Origin: Hordeum vulgare subsp. vulgare
Taxonomy: Eukaryota > Streptophyta > Magnoliopsida > Poales > Poaceae
Direction of reading: 5' to 3'
Assembly: GCF_904849725.1 (NCBI RefSeq)
Contig: NC_058524.1
Location: 27,435,001 to 27,499,000 of the forward strand
DNA: 64,000 nucleotides
Both the position numbers and the translations under genes were made by a program. The notes beneath the pieces are model-generated. The model saw only the letters and a program-made list of their open reading frames with translations, ran no database searches and was not told the origin of the DNA. Each line of letters starts with the position of its first letter. Position 1 is the stretch's first letter. This document shows, in pieces, positions 33,583 through 45,057 of the stretch.

Positions 33583-36500
33583 TCACATGTCTGTCTTGTC
33601 CTGAACTCCCACGATGTTTGTTTTCCCTGAAAGAATTATGTGACGCTTTGGCTCATTGTATGATGTATTTGCTTCCTTATATTTTTTCTTTCTCGGCTTG
33701 ATAGACATGTCCTTCACATAGAAAACTTGCGCCATATCGTTGGCTAGGACAAATGGTTCGTCTGTGTACCCACGATTATTGAGATCCATTCTTGTCATTC
33801 CGTATAGCGGGTCGTCCTTTAACCCGCCTCGTTTCAGATTGTCCCATTTGCACCAAAACAAAGGGACCTTCAATTTTTTTTCCATAGTCAAGTTCCCATA
33901 TCTCCTCCACGTAACCATAATATGTGTCCTTTGGCATATTGGTATTTGTTGCATCAAAGCGGACACCACTGTTTTGGTTGCTGCTCTTTTTATCTTGCGT
34001 GGTCGTGTAAAATGTATTCCCATTTATCTCTTACCCTTTGAAAGTCAATACAGTCAAAGATGGTGACTTGTCCAACAAGTACGGGTCATCTCCAACAGCG
34101 TCTTCATGCATGAGACATGTTTGCAACCAACCGCCGAATGACGCCATGTGTGTACATTTGATCCAGGGCTCACACTGCTCCAGGTTCTTGGAGCTTATAA
34201 TATCCATGTGTTGCTGATATACGGAGCCCACCAAGGTGGAATTTTGTACAACTTGGTAGTGTGCTTGCGTCTAAGAATGATCTTCCCTACATATTACTGA
34301 ATCCTTTCCTAGTGTGCCTTTTGCACCCACTGTGCCCTCTTGTCGTGGTTCAGGAACACCAACGGCTTAAGGTTAGGAATAAAGTCAACACAAAACTCAG
34401 TGACCTCCTCTGTTTCATGGCACTTGGAGATGCTTCCTTCTCGCCTTGCACGGTTATGAACATATTTCTTTAAGACTCCCATGAACCTCTGAAAGGGGGA
34501 CATATTGTGTAGAAATACACGGCCCAGAATGGCAATCTCTTCGACTAGGTGAACTATTCGTGTGTCATGATATTGTAGAAGGATGGTGGTAACACCAACT
34601 CGAAACTAACAAGACATTGCACCAAATCATTCTGTAACCTTGGTAGGATTTCTGGTTCGATTACCTTTCGAGAGGTTGCATTGAGGAATGCACATAGCTT
34701 CACAATGGCTAATGAGACATTTTCCGGTAGAAGCCCCCTCAATGCAACATGAAGCAATTGCGTCATAATCACGTGGCAGTCATGAGACTTTAGGTTTTGG
34801 AATTTTTTCTGTGCTATATTTATTATTCCCTTTATATTCGACGAGTAGCCAGACGGGCCCTTCATACTGAGCAGGCATTCAAAGAAGATTTCCTTCTCTT
34901 CTTTGGTAAGAGCTTAGCTGGTAGGACCTTGATACTGCTTTAGATGCATGTCGTCTTTTTCGTGCATACGTTGTTGGTCCTCCCGTGCCTCCGGTGTATC
35001 TTTTGTCTTCCCATACACGCCCAACAAGCCTAGTAGGTTCACGCAAAGATTCTTCGTCACATGCATCACGTCTATTTGCACAGAGGACCTCTAGAACTTT
35101 CCAACAGTGAAGGTCCCAAAATATAGATTTCTTCTTACACATGGGTGTGTGCCCGTGAGCGTCATTCAGAATAGATTGTCCGCTAGGACCCTTTCCAAAG
35201 ATTATTTTAAATTATTGACCATATATAGTATATGATCACCAGTACGATGGCCACGCTTCTTCCGGTGACCTGCCTCACCTTTGAAATGTTTGCCTTGTTT
35301 TCTTAAGAGATGCTTGATCGAAAGAAATCGACGATGTCCTAGGTACACATTCCTCTTACATTTATCCAAATATATACTCTCGGTATCATCTAAACAGTGC
35401 GTGCATGTGTGATATCCCTTGTTTGTGTGTCTAGAAAGGTTATAAGAGCAGGCCAATCATTGGTGGTTACAAACAGCAAGGCTCGTAGGTCAAATTCGTG
35501 CTCTTTGTGCTCAGGCCACACACGTACACCTATGATATTCCACAGCTGTAAAACTTCTTCAACTAATGTCCTTAGGTAGACATCAATGTCTTTGTCGGGT
35601 TGTTTGGGACCTTGGATGAGCACTAGCATCATAATGAACTTACGCTTCATGCACAACCAAGGAGGAAGGTTATAAATACATAGAGTCGCAGGCCAGGTGC
35701 TATGATTGCCGCTCTGCTCCCCAAAAGGATTAATGTCATCTACACTTAAACCAAACCATCAGTTCGTTGCGTCATCTGCAAAGTCCGACCACTTACTCTC
35801 GATTTTCCTCCACTGCGACCCATCAGTGGGTACTCTCAACTTTCCGTCTTTCTTACGGTCTTATTTGTGCCATCGCATCAACTTGGCATGCTCTTTTCTT
35901 TGGAACAAACGTTTCAACCGTGGTATTATAGGAGCATACCACATCACCTTGGCAGGAATCCTCTTCTTGGGGCGCTGGCCCTCAACACCGCACCAGGGTC
36001 ATCGCGGCTGATCTTACAGCACAACGCACCGCATACCGGGCATGCATTAAAATTCTTGTACTCCTCAACATGGTAGATGATGTTGTCATTAGAGCATGCA
36101 TGTATCTTCTGCACCTCTAATCCTAGAGGGAAGATAGCCTTGTTTGCTTCGTACGTATTGTCGGGTAATTAGTTGTCCTTTAGAAGCATCTTCTTTAATA
36201 TTTTTAACATTTTCAAATCCCTTGTCAGATATACCATTCTCTGCCTTCCATTGCAGCAAGTCTAGTGTGGTACCCAGCTTCTTCTTCTCATCTTCGCAAT
36301 TTGGGTACAACTATTTCTTGTGATCCTCTAACCTGCACTGCAACTTCAACTTCTCCTTTTCACTTGCGCAGTTTCTCTTTGCATCAGCAATGGCCCGACC
36401 AAGATCATCAACGGGCTCATCTGGTGCCTCTTCTTCAGCTTCTTCCCCCCATTGTAGTACCATCGTATTCAGGAAATGGAGGATAGCTGTCGGCATACTC

Positions 36501-36764
36501 TTCTTCTTCATTCTCTTCCATTAGAACCCCTCTTTCTCCGTGCTTGGTCCAACAGTTATAGTCGGGCATGAAACCGAACGTAAACAAATGGACGTGAATG
36601 ACTCTTGACTTAGAGTAAGTGTTATCATTCTTACAGACAGCACATGGACAACACATAAAACCATCATGTTGGTTTGCCTCAGTCGCACACAGAAAACTCT
36701 GCACGCCATTAATAAATTGGGGAGAGCGTCTGTCATCATACATCCATTGTCGGCTCATCTTCAT
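33583..36764 (-). pseudogene. TNP2-type transposase of the outer CACTA, frameshifted
   Basis: The first 109-codon frame (36764-36435) is the transposase-associated zinc domain (RQWMYDDRRSPQF, CCPCAVCKND, FMPDYNCWTKHGERG). Then in shifting frames come LGTTLDLLQWKAENG (36240), the CPVC zinc region (about 36025), KVMWYAPIIPRLKRLF, NLPPWLCMKRKFIMM (35640), CTHCLDDT and YLGHRRFL (35400-35330), and KKSIFWDL followed by DVMHVTKNLCVNLLG (about 35130-35030). DUF4218 pieces follow (34865-34554). The 34023-33583 frame is DUF4216-like (GMTRMDLNNRGYTDEPFVLA, PKRHIILSGK). Compared with the inner CACTA, the central region is present here. At least six frame changes or stops make it inactive. Confidence 0.85.
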
Positions 36765-36851
36765 TACACAAGACTAAAAACACCAAATTAATACAAGTTC
36801 ATACATAAAGTTGATACACACGTATTCTCATGAAACAACATACAAGAGTAT

Positions 36852-37130
36852 CTACCTAAAGCATTTAAATGCAACAACAAATGTGATCAAGATCGCAACT
36901 AAGGTAACCATTGATCCAACAGCATAGTGATACCAAGCCTCTTTATTAACTGCATATTTTGTAATCTTTCTAATCTTCAAGCGCATTGCATCCATCTTCA
37001 TCTTGTGATTATCAACGACATCGGCAACATACAACTCCGATTTCATCTTCTCTTCTTCAATTCTTTTCAAAAAAATCAAATACTTGTTTCTTTTTCAACT
37101 AAATTTAACTCCTCGACAAGAGGGTCGGTT
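36852..37130 (-). pseudogene. Small coiled-coil protein with C-terminal membrane segment (outer CACTA)
   Basis: A 75-codon frame (37079-36852) has a charged, helix-prone N-terminal half (KRIEEEKMKSELYVADVV) and then KKAVNKEAWYHYAVGS-like sequence. It ends in a hydrophobic stretch of about 20 residues (MVTLVAILITFVVAF) and a short basic tail, resembling a tail-anchored protein. Upstream, in another frame, CEQENATDPLVEELNLVEKE (about 37150-37090) looks like the lost N-terminal part, so a frameshift lies near 37085. It precedes the transposase gene in the same direction. I recall similar sequences from Triticeae CACTA elements, but I know of no function. Confidence 0.5.
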
Positions 37131-37779
37131 GCATTTTCCTGTTCACATACCTCCTAGATAAATATATCTATGTCAACTTGATGGGCATAATTGTCATAAA
37201 GGCGAAATGCAACAAATAGTTATAAAAGAGAATATATACCACATCTCATAACCGGACGAGGGCCGACGGAGACGGATATCAAGACCATGGCACTATGTAT
37301 AACAAACAATCATACAAGTAAGAAAACCATCTAAACCATACAAATAAGATTATTATTTTATAAAAATGATAAGAACAAGAGGCTCACCAAGGTGGTGCCG
37401 GTGATGGGACGGTGCAGGTGATCGACAGTGGTTACGAAGGGGGCGGAAAGGCACTAAGTAAACCACACCTACACATATGCAAACTAAGAAGTTAATTTAA
37501 GCTCAAATTACATATAAATCAAATAAACCCCCACAAAATTACTCCCAAACTAAACCCACAAATCAGTATACTTATAGGGCATTGCACAAGCTAATCTTGC
37601 AATGAGAAATGAAAGGACAAAGTTACTAACCTTTGTGAACACTTGGAGAGATGGGGTGCCTCAAATCTTGACAGACGTTGGCAAAAATGGAGGATGAGCT
37701 CGAGCTAAGGGGAAGAACAGAGAGGGTAATGAAGAAAACAGAGAAATAGGCTCGGTTTGGATGAAGTGTTTATACAGGG
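37131..37779. other. 5' region of the outer CACTA
   Basis: Leader with short, possibly exonic segments and a leftward TATA-like box (TGTATAAAC, about 37769-37775). No exon structure could be fixed. Confidence 0.4.
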
Positions 37780-38051
37780 ACATCTTTAGTCCCGGTTGGT
37801 TATACAAACCGGGACTAAAGGTCCACCTCTAGTCCCGGTTTGTCATACAAACCGAGAGTAAATGTGCTCGTGGGAGCCTGCCACCATCCCTTTAGTACCG
37901 GTTTGTATCGCAAACCGAGACTAGAGGTGACAAATGAACCGGAACTAATGATGCTCCCACTAAACCCGGACTAATTAATGGCCACATTAGTCTCGGACTA
38001 TAATCAAAATGGGACTAAAGGTGCGGACAAAAAGTCGGTTTTCTACTAGGG
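37780..38051. repeat. Right terminal repeats of the outer CACTA
   Basis: TTTAGTCCCGGTT and CCGGGACTAAAGG alternate about eight times, several with changes (AACCGAGAGTAAA, TAGTACCGG). They end in TTTTCTACTAGGG at 38039-38051, where an intact terminus would read CTAGTG. Confidence 0.8.
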
Positions 38052-39370
38052 CCACTAGAGAACATCATGTTTGATGTCTGGCAAATTTTAACATGATACC
38101 TTTTACCTTCTCATATTTCATAATTACATGAAATGTAAGAGTATAAAATAGATTTGATTCGTTGATCTCATTAATCGGTGTCTGGTTAACTATTATCATT
38201 TTACCTCGCATGTAAAAAGAGAAGGTGAGTTTGACTATGTTAGAACTGCTCTTGATGCCTTGATTGTCCTTGATACTTAAGGTGGATTATTCTTTTAGTC
38301 AAAGTTAAAGTTTCATCAATAGCGGGACATTTGGGATGACTTCACCAATCACGAATCCACTCTTCCATATGTATTGTGTGTGCTTCAAAAATGTACTCGA
38401 CGTTTTTCTAAAAAATCGAGAAAAGAAATTTTTGACAAAACATGATACTACCAAGATATCGCCATGCCGAAGCAATTAGCGGTCCACGAAAACGAACAAC
38501 ACTAACCACCATCTTGGTAACACGTGAACTACAGGAGAGATTCTTCGAAAGCATCGACCCAGGAAACAAAGGTGGCACAAACTTCATTGTCGTCGGGATC
38601 CAACTTCCTAAGAGCAGAAGATCAAGCCTAAACAAACAACAGAAACAACTGCTTGGAAGAAAAGAAAAACCAAAGCGTACGTATAAACACGTGCGGAGCA
38701 TACTTAGCTAAGAAATAAAATTAGTTATAAGCATCACCGTGGGCTGGTCAACTATCTCATGCATGGTGCAACGTTGGTTGGCTAGCTAGCTCTAGCCATC
38801 CACATCCATCGGCGCCGTTGCTCTCCCAACGACGGGAACGGATATTCCATGGATAATCCCCCAACTTTTCCGACACTGCATCGATCTCGCCATCGTCATC
38901 GCCACCATCCCTTCACTTCTTCTTCACCGATCCTTCCTTTCGCTTTTCCCTTTCCTCCGTCTGTCTCCTCTAATTCCACTACGCATCCACTACCTAGGTA
39001 GGTACTCAACTACCCATGGCCGGCGTCGATCGGCTACTCCCTCCTTGGCCACCGCCTTTTGTTGCCTCAAGAAAAGGCTATGCATGGCTTTGACGGAAAG
39101 GAGTGACGAAGATGGAAGGAATACCAGCTACGTCTCGCTTTTTTATCTTCTCTCGTCAGTCGTTAATTTGCTCCGGCCAGTTGTTAAAGTGTAGTGAGTG
39201 GTGCGTAACTGCTAATGGCCGTTGGTGTCTCGTGCTAGGATCATAGGCTACGCATGCATGCGTGACGCCCCAGCGGCGATCGATCTGAGATACTCGGTGG
39301 GTAAATACTACTTGCTGGACGTACGTGCCGCTGTCTGCTCAGTGGGTAAATCAACGCAGGAGAGATCGGG
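38052..39370. other. Intergenic with a possible broken gene leader
   Basis: No transposon ends seen. At 38880-39000 the sequence is C/T rich, like a grass 5' untranslated region, followed by ATGGCCGGCGTCGATCGG at 39016 in good start context. The frame stops after about 25 codons. It could be the remains of a gene start or chance. The 89- to 97-codon frames at 38408-38711 overlap on opposite strands and have no known domain. Confidence 0.3.
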
Positions 39371-40562
39371 GTGGTTTTTGGAGGACTAAATCCTCTATGT
39401 GGTGGCTGCAGTGGTGGTTCACGACCACATTCAACGGTAGCTTCCTCGATACAGGGGTCACTCTCTGGCCGTGCTCCCAACCTGAACCGTAACAGGGAAA
39501 AAGGACAGGCCCTGCTCTATGCCGATTACTTTACGAACACACCGCTCTTCAAGCCGGATAAATTTTGTCGCTGTTTTCGTATGACAAAGCATGTGTTTAA
39601 TCGTATCCGAGAGGGAGTGGTTGCTCATGACCCATACTTCAAGTGCAAGACGGATGCCCTTGGCAAGCTAGGATTCTCCTCTTACCAGAAATGGACCGCG
39701 GCCATCCGCATGCTTGCATATGGAATTCCAGGCGATCTGGTGAATGAGTATGTGCGTATGAGCGAGACAACATGTCTGATGTCAATGTACAAATTCTGCC
39801 AGGCTGTGATCGAGGTGTTTGGCCCTGAGTACTTGAGGCAGCCAACTGCCGCTGATACAGAGAGATTGCTGGCGACCAACGCAGCTAGAGGCTTTCCAGG
39901 CATGCTTGGCAGCATAGATTGTATGCACTGGGAGTGGAGGAACTGTCTATTTGTTTGGCAGGCCAGTACAATGGGCATATCAAAGCGTGCACTGTCATAT
40001 AGAAGCGGTGGCTTTGCAGGATCTTTGGATAAGGCATTCTTTCTTCGGCATGGCAGGTTCTCACAATGATATCAACATGCGGCAGCGTTCTCCGGTCTTC
40101 GCAAGGCTTGCAGAAGGCCACTCCCCGCCTGTCAACTTTGAGATCAACGGTCACCAATACAACAAGGGATACTATCTAGCTGATGGTATATATCCTCAGT
40201 GGTCAATTTTTGTGAACACAATCTCGAACCCCCAAGATGAGAAGAGAAAGAAATTTGCCCAAATGGAAGAGAGTGCTAGAAAGGATGTGGAACGTGCTTT
40301 TGGTGTGCTTCAATCCCAATGGGGTATCGTTCGAAACCCTGCACTGTCATGGGATGAAAGGAAGCTTTGGGAGGTGATGACTGCTTGTGTGATCATGCAC
40401 AACATGATCGTCGAGGACGAGCGTGATTACAGTATCTTCGACCAAGGATTTGATTATCAAGGTGAAAATGTTGAGCCCCTGCACCAAGAACCGGCCACGT
40501 TTCAACAATTTGTCCAGTTCCATCTTGAGCTGCGTGATTGGCACACTCATTTGGATCTTTAA
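39371..40562 (+). pseudogene. PIF/Harbinger transposase with two single-base deletions
   Basis: The frame 39371-40069 contains the helical N-terminal part (YADYFTNTPLF, FRMTKHVFNRIREGVVAHD, GYSSYQK-type and RMLAYGIPGD segments) and the first catalytic Asp in GSIDCMHWEW. The frame 39951-40562 has the second Asp region (FFGMAGSHNDIN) and the catalytic Glu in DVERAFGVLQS…WGIVRNP, ending with the usual MHNMIVEDER. The protein moves from one frame to the next through an intermediate frame. Apparent one-base losses are near 39961 (after TGGCAG) and near 40001 (ATA/TAGAAG), so the gene is inactive but all three catalytic residues remain. The Myb-like partner ORF of Harbinger elements is not seen. 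Confidence 0.88.
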
Positions 40563-40893
40563 AATGACTTGGTTGAGCACATGTGGGATCATATTGGCAA
40601 CCAAAAGATGTATTGGTTCATTTTATGTTCATTCAAGACAATTTCGATTTGGATGTAAAACTATTTTATTTAAAGACAATTTCGATTGGCTTGGTGTGCA
40701 AACTTGTTTTGATACGAAAATATGGGCATTTTAGGCCCTGACGGACAGGATGGGGCAAAAGGATGCGGCCGCGCGTTGGGCGCACGGCCACCGCATCCCA
40801 GGACAGGCCCGGACACGACCTCATCGCCCTACCCAAACGGACAGAATCTGAGCAAAACAGACGTCCGCTTGGGGTTGGGTGGTGGAGTTGGCC
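39371..40893 (+). mobile_element. PIF/Harbinger element, 3' part
   Basis: After the transposase gene the sequence becomes GC rich and ends GGTGGTGGAGTTGGCC at 40893. The inverse, GGCCAACTCCACCACC, is a Harbinger-type end. It is followed by TTA (40894-40896), the usual 3-bp target. No matching left end was found upstream, so the 5' part is probably deleted. A relative in opposite orientation lies at 60050-61651. Confidence 0.65.
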
Positions 40894-40989
40894 TTACCTC
40901 ACCCCCTCCATTTTGTGTTATGTCTTTTGTAAAAAGAAAACAATATTGTTTTGAAATTGTATCTAGAGCGAGGATTTGGTGTCCATGGT

Positions 40990-41060
40990 GCTAGGGACGG
41001 ATTCAAGGGGAGCGAGACCACACCCCCCCCCCCCCCCCATACTTTTTTTTGCCAGTAGAC
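40990..41060. repeat. hAT-MITE-like end with C-tract
   Basis: CTAGGGACGGATTCAAGGGG followed by a run of about 17 C resembles the left end of the MITE at 2681. A matching inverted end (CTGGCTCTGTCCCTA) preceded by a long C-tract occurs at 42710-42723. The flanking 8-mers match at only five positions, so I do not join them with confidence. Confidence 0.35.
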
Positions 41061-41329
41061 ACTTCCTTCGCCCCACTGTCTCTGGTTCGTGAAGCCTCAA
41101 GTTAACCCATGTACCAGTTAAAAAAAAAGTTAACCCATGTACGCGATGCAATTTACCAGCATAAAAGCCATAACAAACAACCACGGGTGACAGGTCGATC
41201 ATCTACAATTAGGAGGCTACCAGCACGCAGGAGCACTCCTTCGCAAACCTACGAAAAGTCTCGGGCGCCACTATTTGGCGCGTTCTCAGCCGTCGCCACG
41301 TATCGTGTTTTGTGTGTTTCCTTCATATT

Positions 41330-41950
41330 TTTTTCCCGCATGCATTTTTGGCTTTTTAGATTATTATTTTTGACTTTTTGGGTTTTTAGCGGTCTTTCTT
41401 ACCTTTTGGAATAAAAAAATCCATTTTTTCAGAAAAACGTGCTTCTTTTTTCCTTCCTTGATATGCACTGTTTACTTCCGTGAGAGGCGCGGATGTGCTT
41501 CGACGAGAGCCATGGTCGTGCCTCTCAACAACGAAAAAAACCATGTTTTCTTCTTTTTTTTCCTTACTTGAGAGGCATGGATTTGCTTCCACGAGAGGTA
41601 CGGCCGTGCCTCTGAGAAATGGAAAAAAATGTTTTCTTTTTTTCTACATCGAGAGGCACTGTTTTGCTTCCGCGAGAGACATGATTTTTTCATCTGGTTT
41701 TGTCATGAAAAAAATCATCAAAACCTATCAACATGGGATCTAGTTTTAAAGATCTCGACGCATAAATCCAACGATGAAAACGGTTTGAGATTTAGACGCA
41801 CGATTTAAGAGATAAAACGTTTTGAATAAAGGGATCTAAGGAAAAAAGCCTCCAAGGTTACGACATGTGGCACACTTGCAGTACACCACTTATCGCAAGC
41901 TGGAAAGGTGGGAGTGACCTTCGAAAGGTGTACACATCAATTAGAAATTT
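41330..41950. repeat. Mutator-like repeat with GAGAGGCA motif array
   Basis: Words such as GAGAGGCACGG(A/T), TGCTTCC(A/G)CGAGAG and GTCGTGCCTCTC recur about four times at 60-90-base spacing (41480-41690). They are separated by T-rich tracts, then by AAGCTGGAAAGGTGGGAGTG. This composition is known to me from old Mutator-like ends in Triticeae. No clear ends. Confidence 0.4.
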
Positions 41951-41951
41951 C

Positions 41952-42050
41952 TGTTGAAGTGTATATGTGAATTGCCTAGCCCTTTCCATCAGTTTGAAAA
42001 TTTGATTACATTGGCTAGTGCAGGAAGCTTAACATGGTATCAGGGTCCAA
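41952..42050 (+). mobile_element. TRIM-like LTR with adjacent primer binding site
   Basis: TGTTGAAGTGTATATGTGAA…GAAGCTTAACA (41952-42034, 83 bp) starts TG and ends CA. It is followed at once by TGGTATCAGGG, one base from the initiator-Met tRNA primer site TGGTATCAGAG. A very short LTR beside a primer site is the layout of a TRIM element. The second LTR was not found, so this is a remnant. The sequence after it (about 42050-42160) may be its interior. Confidence 0.55.
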
Positions 42051-42807
42051 GGTCTTGAGTTTAAGTCCTGGTTTTCGCGATTTATCTAAAAAATTGCTTC
42101 TGCCCCCCTTTGTCCACCTATAGGCCTCTTGAGCCATACTTCTAAGTCTGTCCATATTCTATCCCTTCCTTTCCCAGCCGCCTGGTGCGAAATCTTTGTC
42201 CAGATTTGTCACATCACCATCAAGAAAATCAGGAAGGGACGACCACGAGGGAGCGTCTATCCATGGGCACAGAACGAGTATACAATGTATTTTGAACAAT
42301 ACATTCAAGCCATCATTAGGTTAGCCTGTGATTTCAGAACCATATCGAAGTACAGTATATACTTGTAAAAACTACAATCATTGAGAAGAAACTAACAGGC
42401 AAGTTTAGGTTTGAAGAAATTGTTGATATTGTGCTCAAGAAGTTGACTTCAAATTAGTAGATATGTATTTTTATCATAATTATAAATGGTGCAATGTTTC
42501 GGTGTTACACCCACAGGGGCGCCCCACTAAACCTATCGTGTACATTTTAGCGTCATTTAGCATGGTATGGATCCTCATACATATATTTAGTATTTAGATC
42601 TCATGATATTCACTATGGCGTATGCTTATGTATCCTATGATTTTCATCCTTCCATATCTCCCTCCCTCCCCCCCCCCCCCCCCCCCCCTCCCCCAAATTC
42701 TCAAATTTCTGGCTCTGTCCCTACGTGGAGTGCCATGAGTCCCCAAGCATTGTTGTGCCTTTGTGCGGACAACATTGATAGTTAGAGCAAACCACTCTCT
42801 AATGTTG
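42051..42807. other. Spacer with C-tract
   Basis: No gene. Contains a run of about 22 C at 42669-42690 followed by the inverted hAT-like end noted above. The 79-codon frame at 42129-42368 has no recognised domain. Confidence 0.35.
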
Positions 42808-42809
42808 TA

Positions 42810-42968
42810 CTCCCTCCGTTCCTAAATATAAGATCTTTTAGAGATTGCATTATGAACTACATACGGATGTACATAGACATATTTTAGAGTATAGATTCAC
42901 TCATTTTGCTCCGTATGTAGTCTTCTAATGGAATCTCTAAAAGGTCTTATATTTTGAAACGGAGGAAG
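42810..42968. mobile_element. Stowaway MITE (Tc1/mariner type)
   Basis: 159 bp with ends CTCCCTCCGTTCC and, in reverse, CTTCCTCCGTTTC, flanked by TA on both sides (42808-42809 and 42969-42970). The interior inverted repeat continues (TAAATATAAGATCTTTTAGAG paired with CTCTAAAAGGTCTTATATTT), so the whole element can fold as a hairpin. Confidence 0.93.
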
Positions 42969-42970
42969 TA

Positions 42971-43528
42971 CTTCGGGAGGTGGGTCAACTAAAACTAGAG
43001 TTTGGAGCTTCCTGTGTGATTAATGGTTGCATACATGTTATTTATCCACCCTATCGTAGATAGGTCAACTCACATAGTTTAGAAATCCCATGGAACACAG
43101 ATTGTCCAATCATCAACATGCATCATTGTGTGATTTGGGAGGCGGGGGTGTTGCACACGAATGGAGAACACATGCGCTATAGGATTATTTGTCCCACACA
43201 ATTCATCTGGAAAGAAGCATGTGAGATAGGTGGCAATCGCACATGGTTCTCTAGAGCAAACCATGTGCCAATGGGCACGTATCATACACAGACATGGACA
43301 GAAGAACGTGTGCGATTGCTGGTACCATGAATCACAATTTGTAGCAAACACTCCGCCATCAGACATGTTTGACTGTGGGTTTACGAGTGTGATTGTGCAC
43401 ACCATCGGACAAGGATGGTTTGAATGTGAGGTGCGGGATTAGGAGTCATCACGCATGATTGGGTTCAAGCTCACGTGTGGTTTGAGGTTTCCATCACACA
43501 CAATTCTCCAAGGTTATAGGGGCCTATC
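42971..43528. repeat. Repeat interrupted by the gag-only retrotransposon, left part
   Basis: Words like GTGTGCGATT, CACACATGG and ATCACACAC recur in both orientations from 43090 to 43510. This fits subterminal repeats of another CACTA family, but no ends were found. The same kind of sequence (CATCACACATGGTTC) continues after the retrotransposon at 53671-53740. Confidence 0.4.
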
Positions 43529-45042
43529 TGTAAGATCCAAAGTATGTCTAGATGAAGGTGATTAGACTACTTGATCAATTTAAAACTTAGCCCTATTCCA
43601 ATTTTAATTGTGGGTCATTTTTAGCAATTATGACTAGTCAAGTTCATCCTACACATGTATATCTAAGAGTGTAGCAGCGGAAAGTAAAGACATGCAAATG
43701 TAATGTAGAGGGTAGAGAAGTAGACCAAACGGAAAGGTTGACACGGAAATTTTTGGCGTGGTTCCGATAGATGGAGCTATCGTACGTCCACGTTAGTGGA
43801 GACTTTAACACACGGAGGATAACGGCTGCGAGAGTCCACGGAGGGCTCCACCCACGAGGGGTCCATGAAGAAGAAGTCTTGTCTATTCCACCATGGCTTG
43901 CATCCACACAGGACTAGCCTCACTCGGGTAGATCTTCACGAAGTACACGATCTCCGTGCCCGTACAAACTTCTTAGTTCAACTCGACAACACGAAGTAGG
44001 AGGCTCCCAAGAGACACCTAACCAATCTAGGAGGCACCACCCTCCAAAAGGTAATAGATGTGGTAGAATGATGAACTCCTTGCTCTTGTGTTTCAAAAAG
44101 ATAGTCTACTCAACACTCAATCACTCTCTCACGGATTTGACATGGTTAGGAGAGATTGATTTGGTGGAAAGCGACTTGGGAGGCTAGAGATCAAGTTTCA
44201 GATAGAATGATTGGAACCTCTTGATCTCAACACATGAGTAGGTGGCTCTCTCTCAAAAAAAATGGCAAGTGTGTGTGTGTGTGTGTGTGTTCTGAGTGCT
44301 TTCTTTGTGAATGAGAGGTGGTGGAGGGGTATGTATAGGCATCTTCCAAAATCTAACCGTTACAACATTATTACCCAACTCGGTGACACCGAAATGAATA
44401 TCCATGGTACCGAGTTGCACTAAATGTGGCAACTTTTGAATTCTCGGTGAGACAGATATATAAATCTCGGTTGTACCGATTTGATGACCTAGGGCAGTTT
44501 CTAATTCTTGGTGGTACCGATTTGAATCTCAGAAATTCCGACTCTTGATATAGAGATACCAGAAAGTTGGTCACTGTCTTTCGGTGTCACCGATATGAAA
44601 GTTGGTGGTGCCGAGAGATTAGGGTTTGGCAAAGGATCTGTCACTCGAAAAATTGGTAGGGCCGAAATAGAATTTTTGGTGGCACCGATTTTGATGTGAA
44701 GGCTTTGGATAGAGATATTTGTGGGAGAATGGATGAATATTTTTGGTGGCTATCTCTAAGCACTTGAGCAACCAATTCATCATAAATACCTCACCCCCTT
44801 TTAATAGTATTAGCTTTCCTATGGACTCAAGTGATTTCTCACAAATATAAAATGCAGAGCCCTCTTGCTTGAAGCTTGTCCAATGCTATTCCTTTCCTTG
44901 CATCAAGGGGATTCTCCTCACAATCCTTTAGACAATGCATCTTTGAAATTTTCTGAAATATACTTAGATAGAATCATTAGTTCAATGATACATATGTTGT
45001 TATTAATTACCAAAACCACTTTAGGGAGCAATTGTGCTTTCA
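43529..45042 (-). repeat. 3' LTR of the gag-only retrotransposon
   Basis: 1514 bp. Contains a (GT)n tract at about 44269-44290 and about nine copies of the palindromic word TCGGTG–CACCGA (44370-44690). Short frames within it are not genes. Confidence 0.88.
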
Positions 45043-45057
45043 ATCTCCCCCTTTTTG
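45043..45057 (-). other. Polypurine tract of the gag-only retrotransposon
   Basis: The minus-strand sequence CCAAAAAGGGGGAGAT abuts the 3' LTR. Confidence 0.8.

Larger units (their letters stand above)
14561..38051 (-). mobile_element. Outer CACTA transposon, decayed and interrupted
   Basis: Right terminus: CTAGTAGAAAACC in reverse at about 38040-38051, a decayed form of CACTAGTAGAAAA, preceded by inverted TTTAGTCCCGG repeats (37780-38030). The genes run leftward: a small membrane-segment ORF (37130-36852), then a TNP2-type transposase gene (36764-33583). A tandem repeat block of ~335-bp units follows, which the inner CACTA splits. The left boundary is not certain and may be near 15.0 kb. 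The element is non-functional: it is frameshifted throughout and its terminal bases are changed. Confidence 0.6.

Noticed and set aside
40990..42723. One 1.7-kb hAT element joining the inverted ends at both positions
   Set aside because: Flanking 8-mers match at only five of eight positions, and the interval contains unrelated elements.
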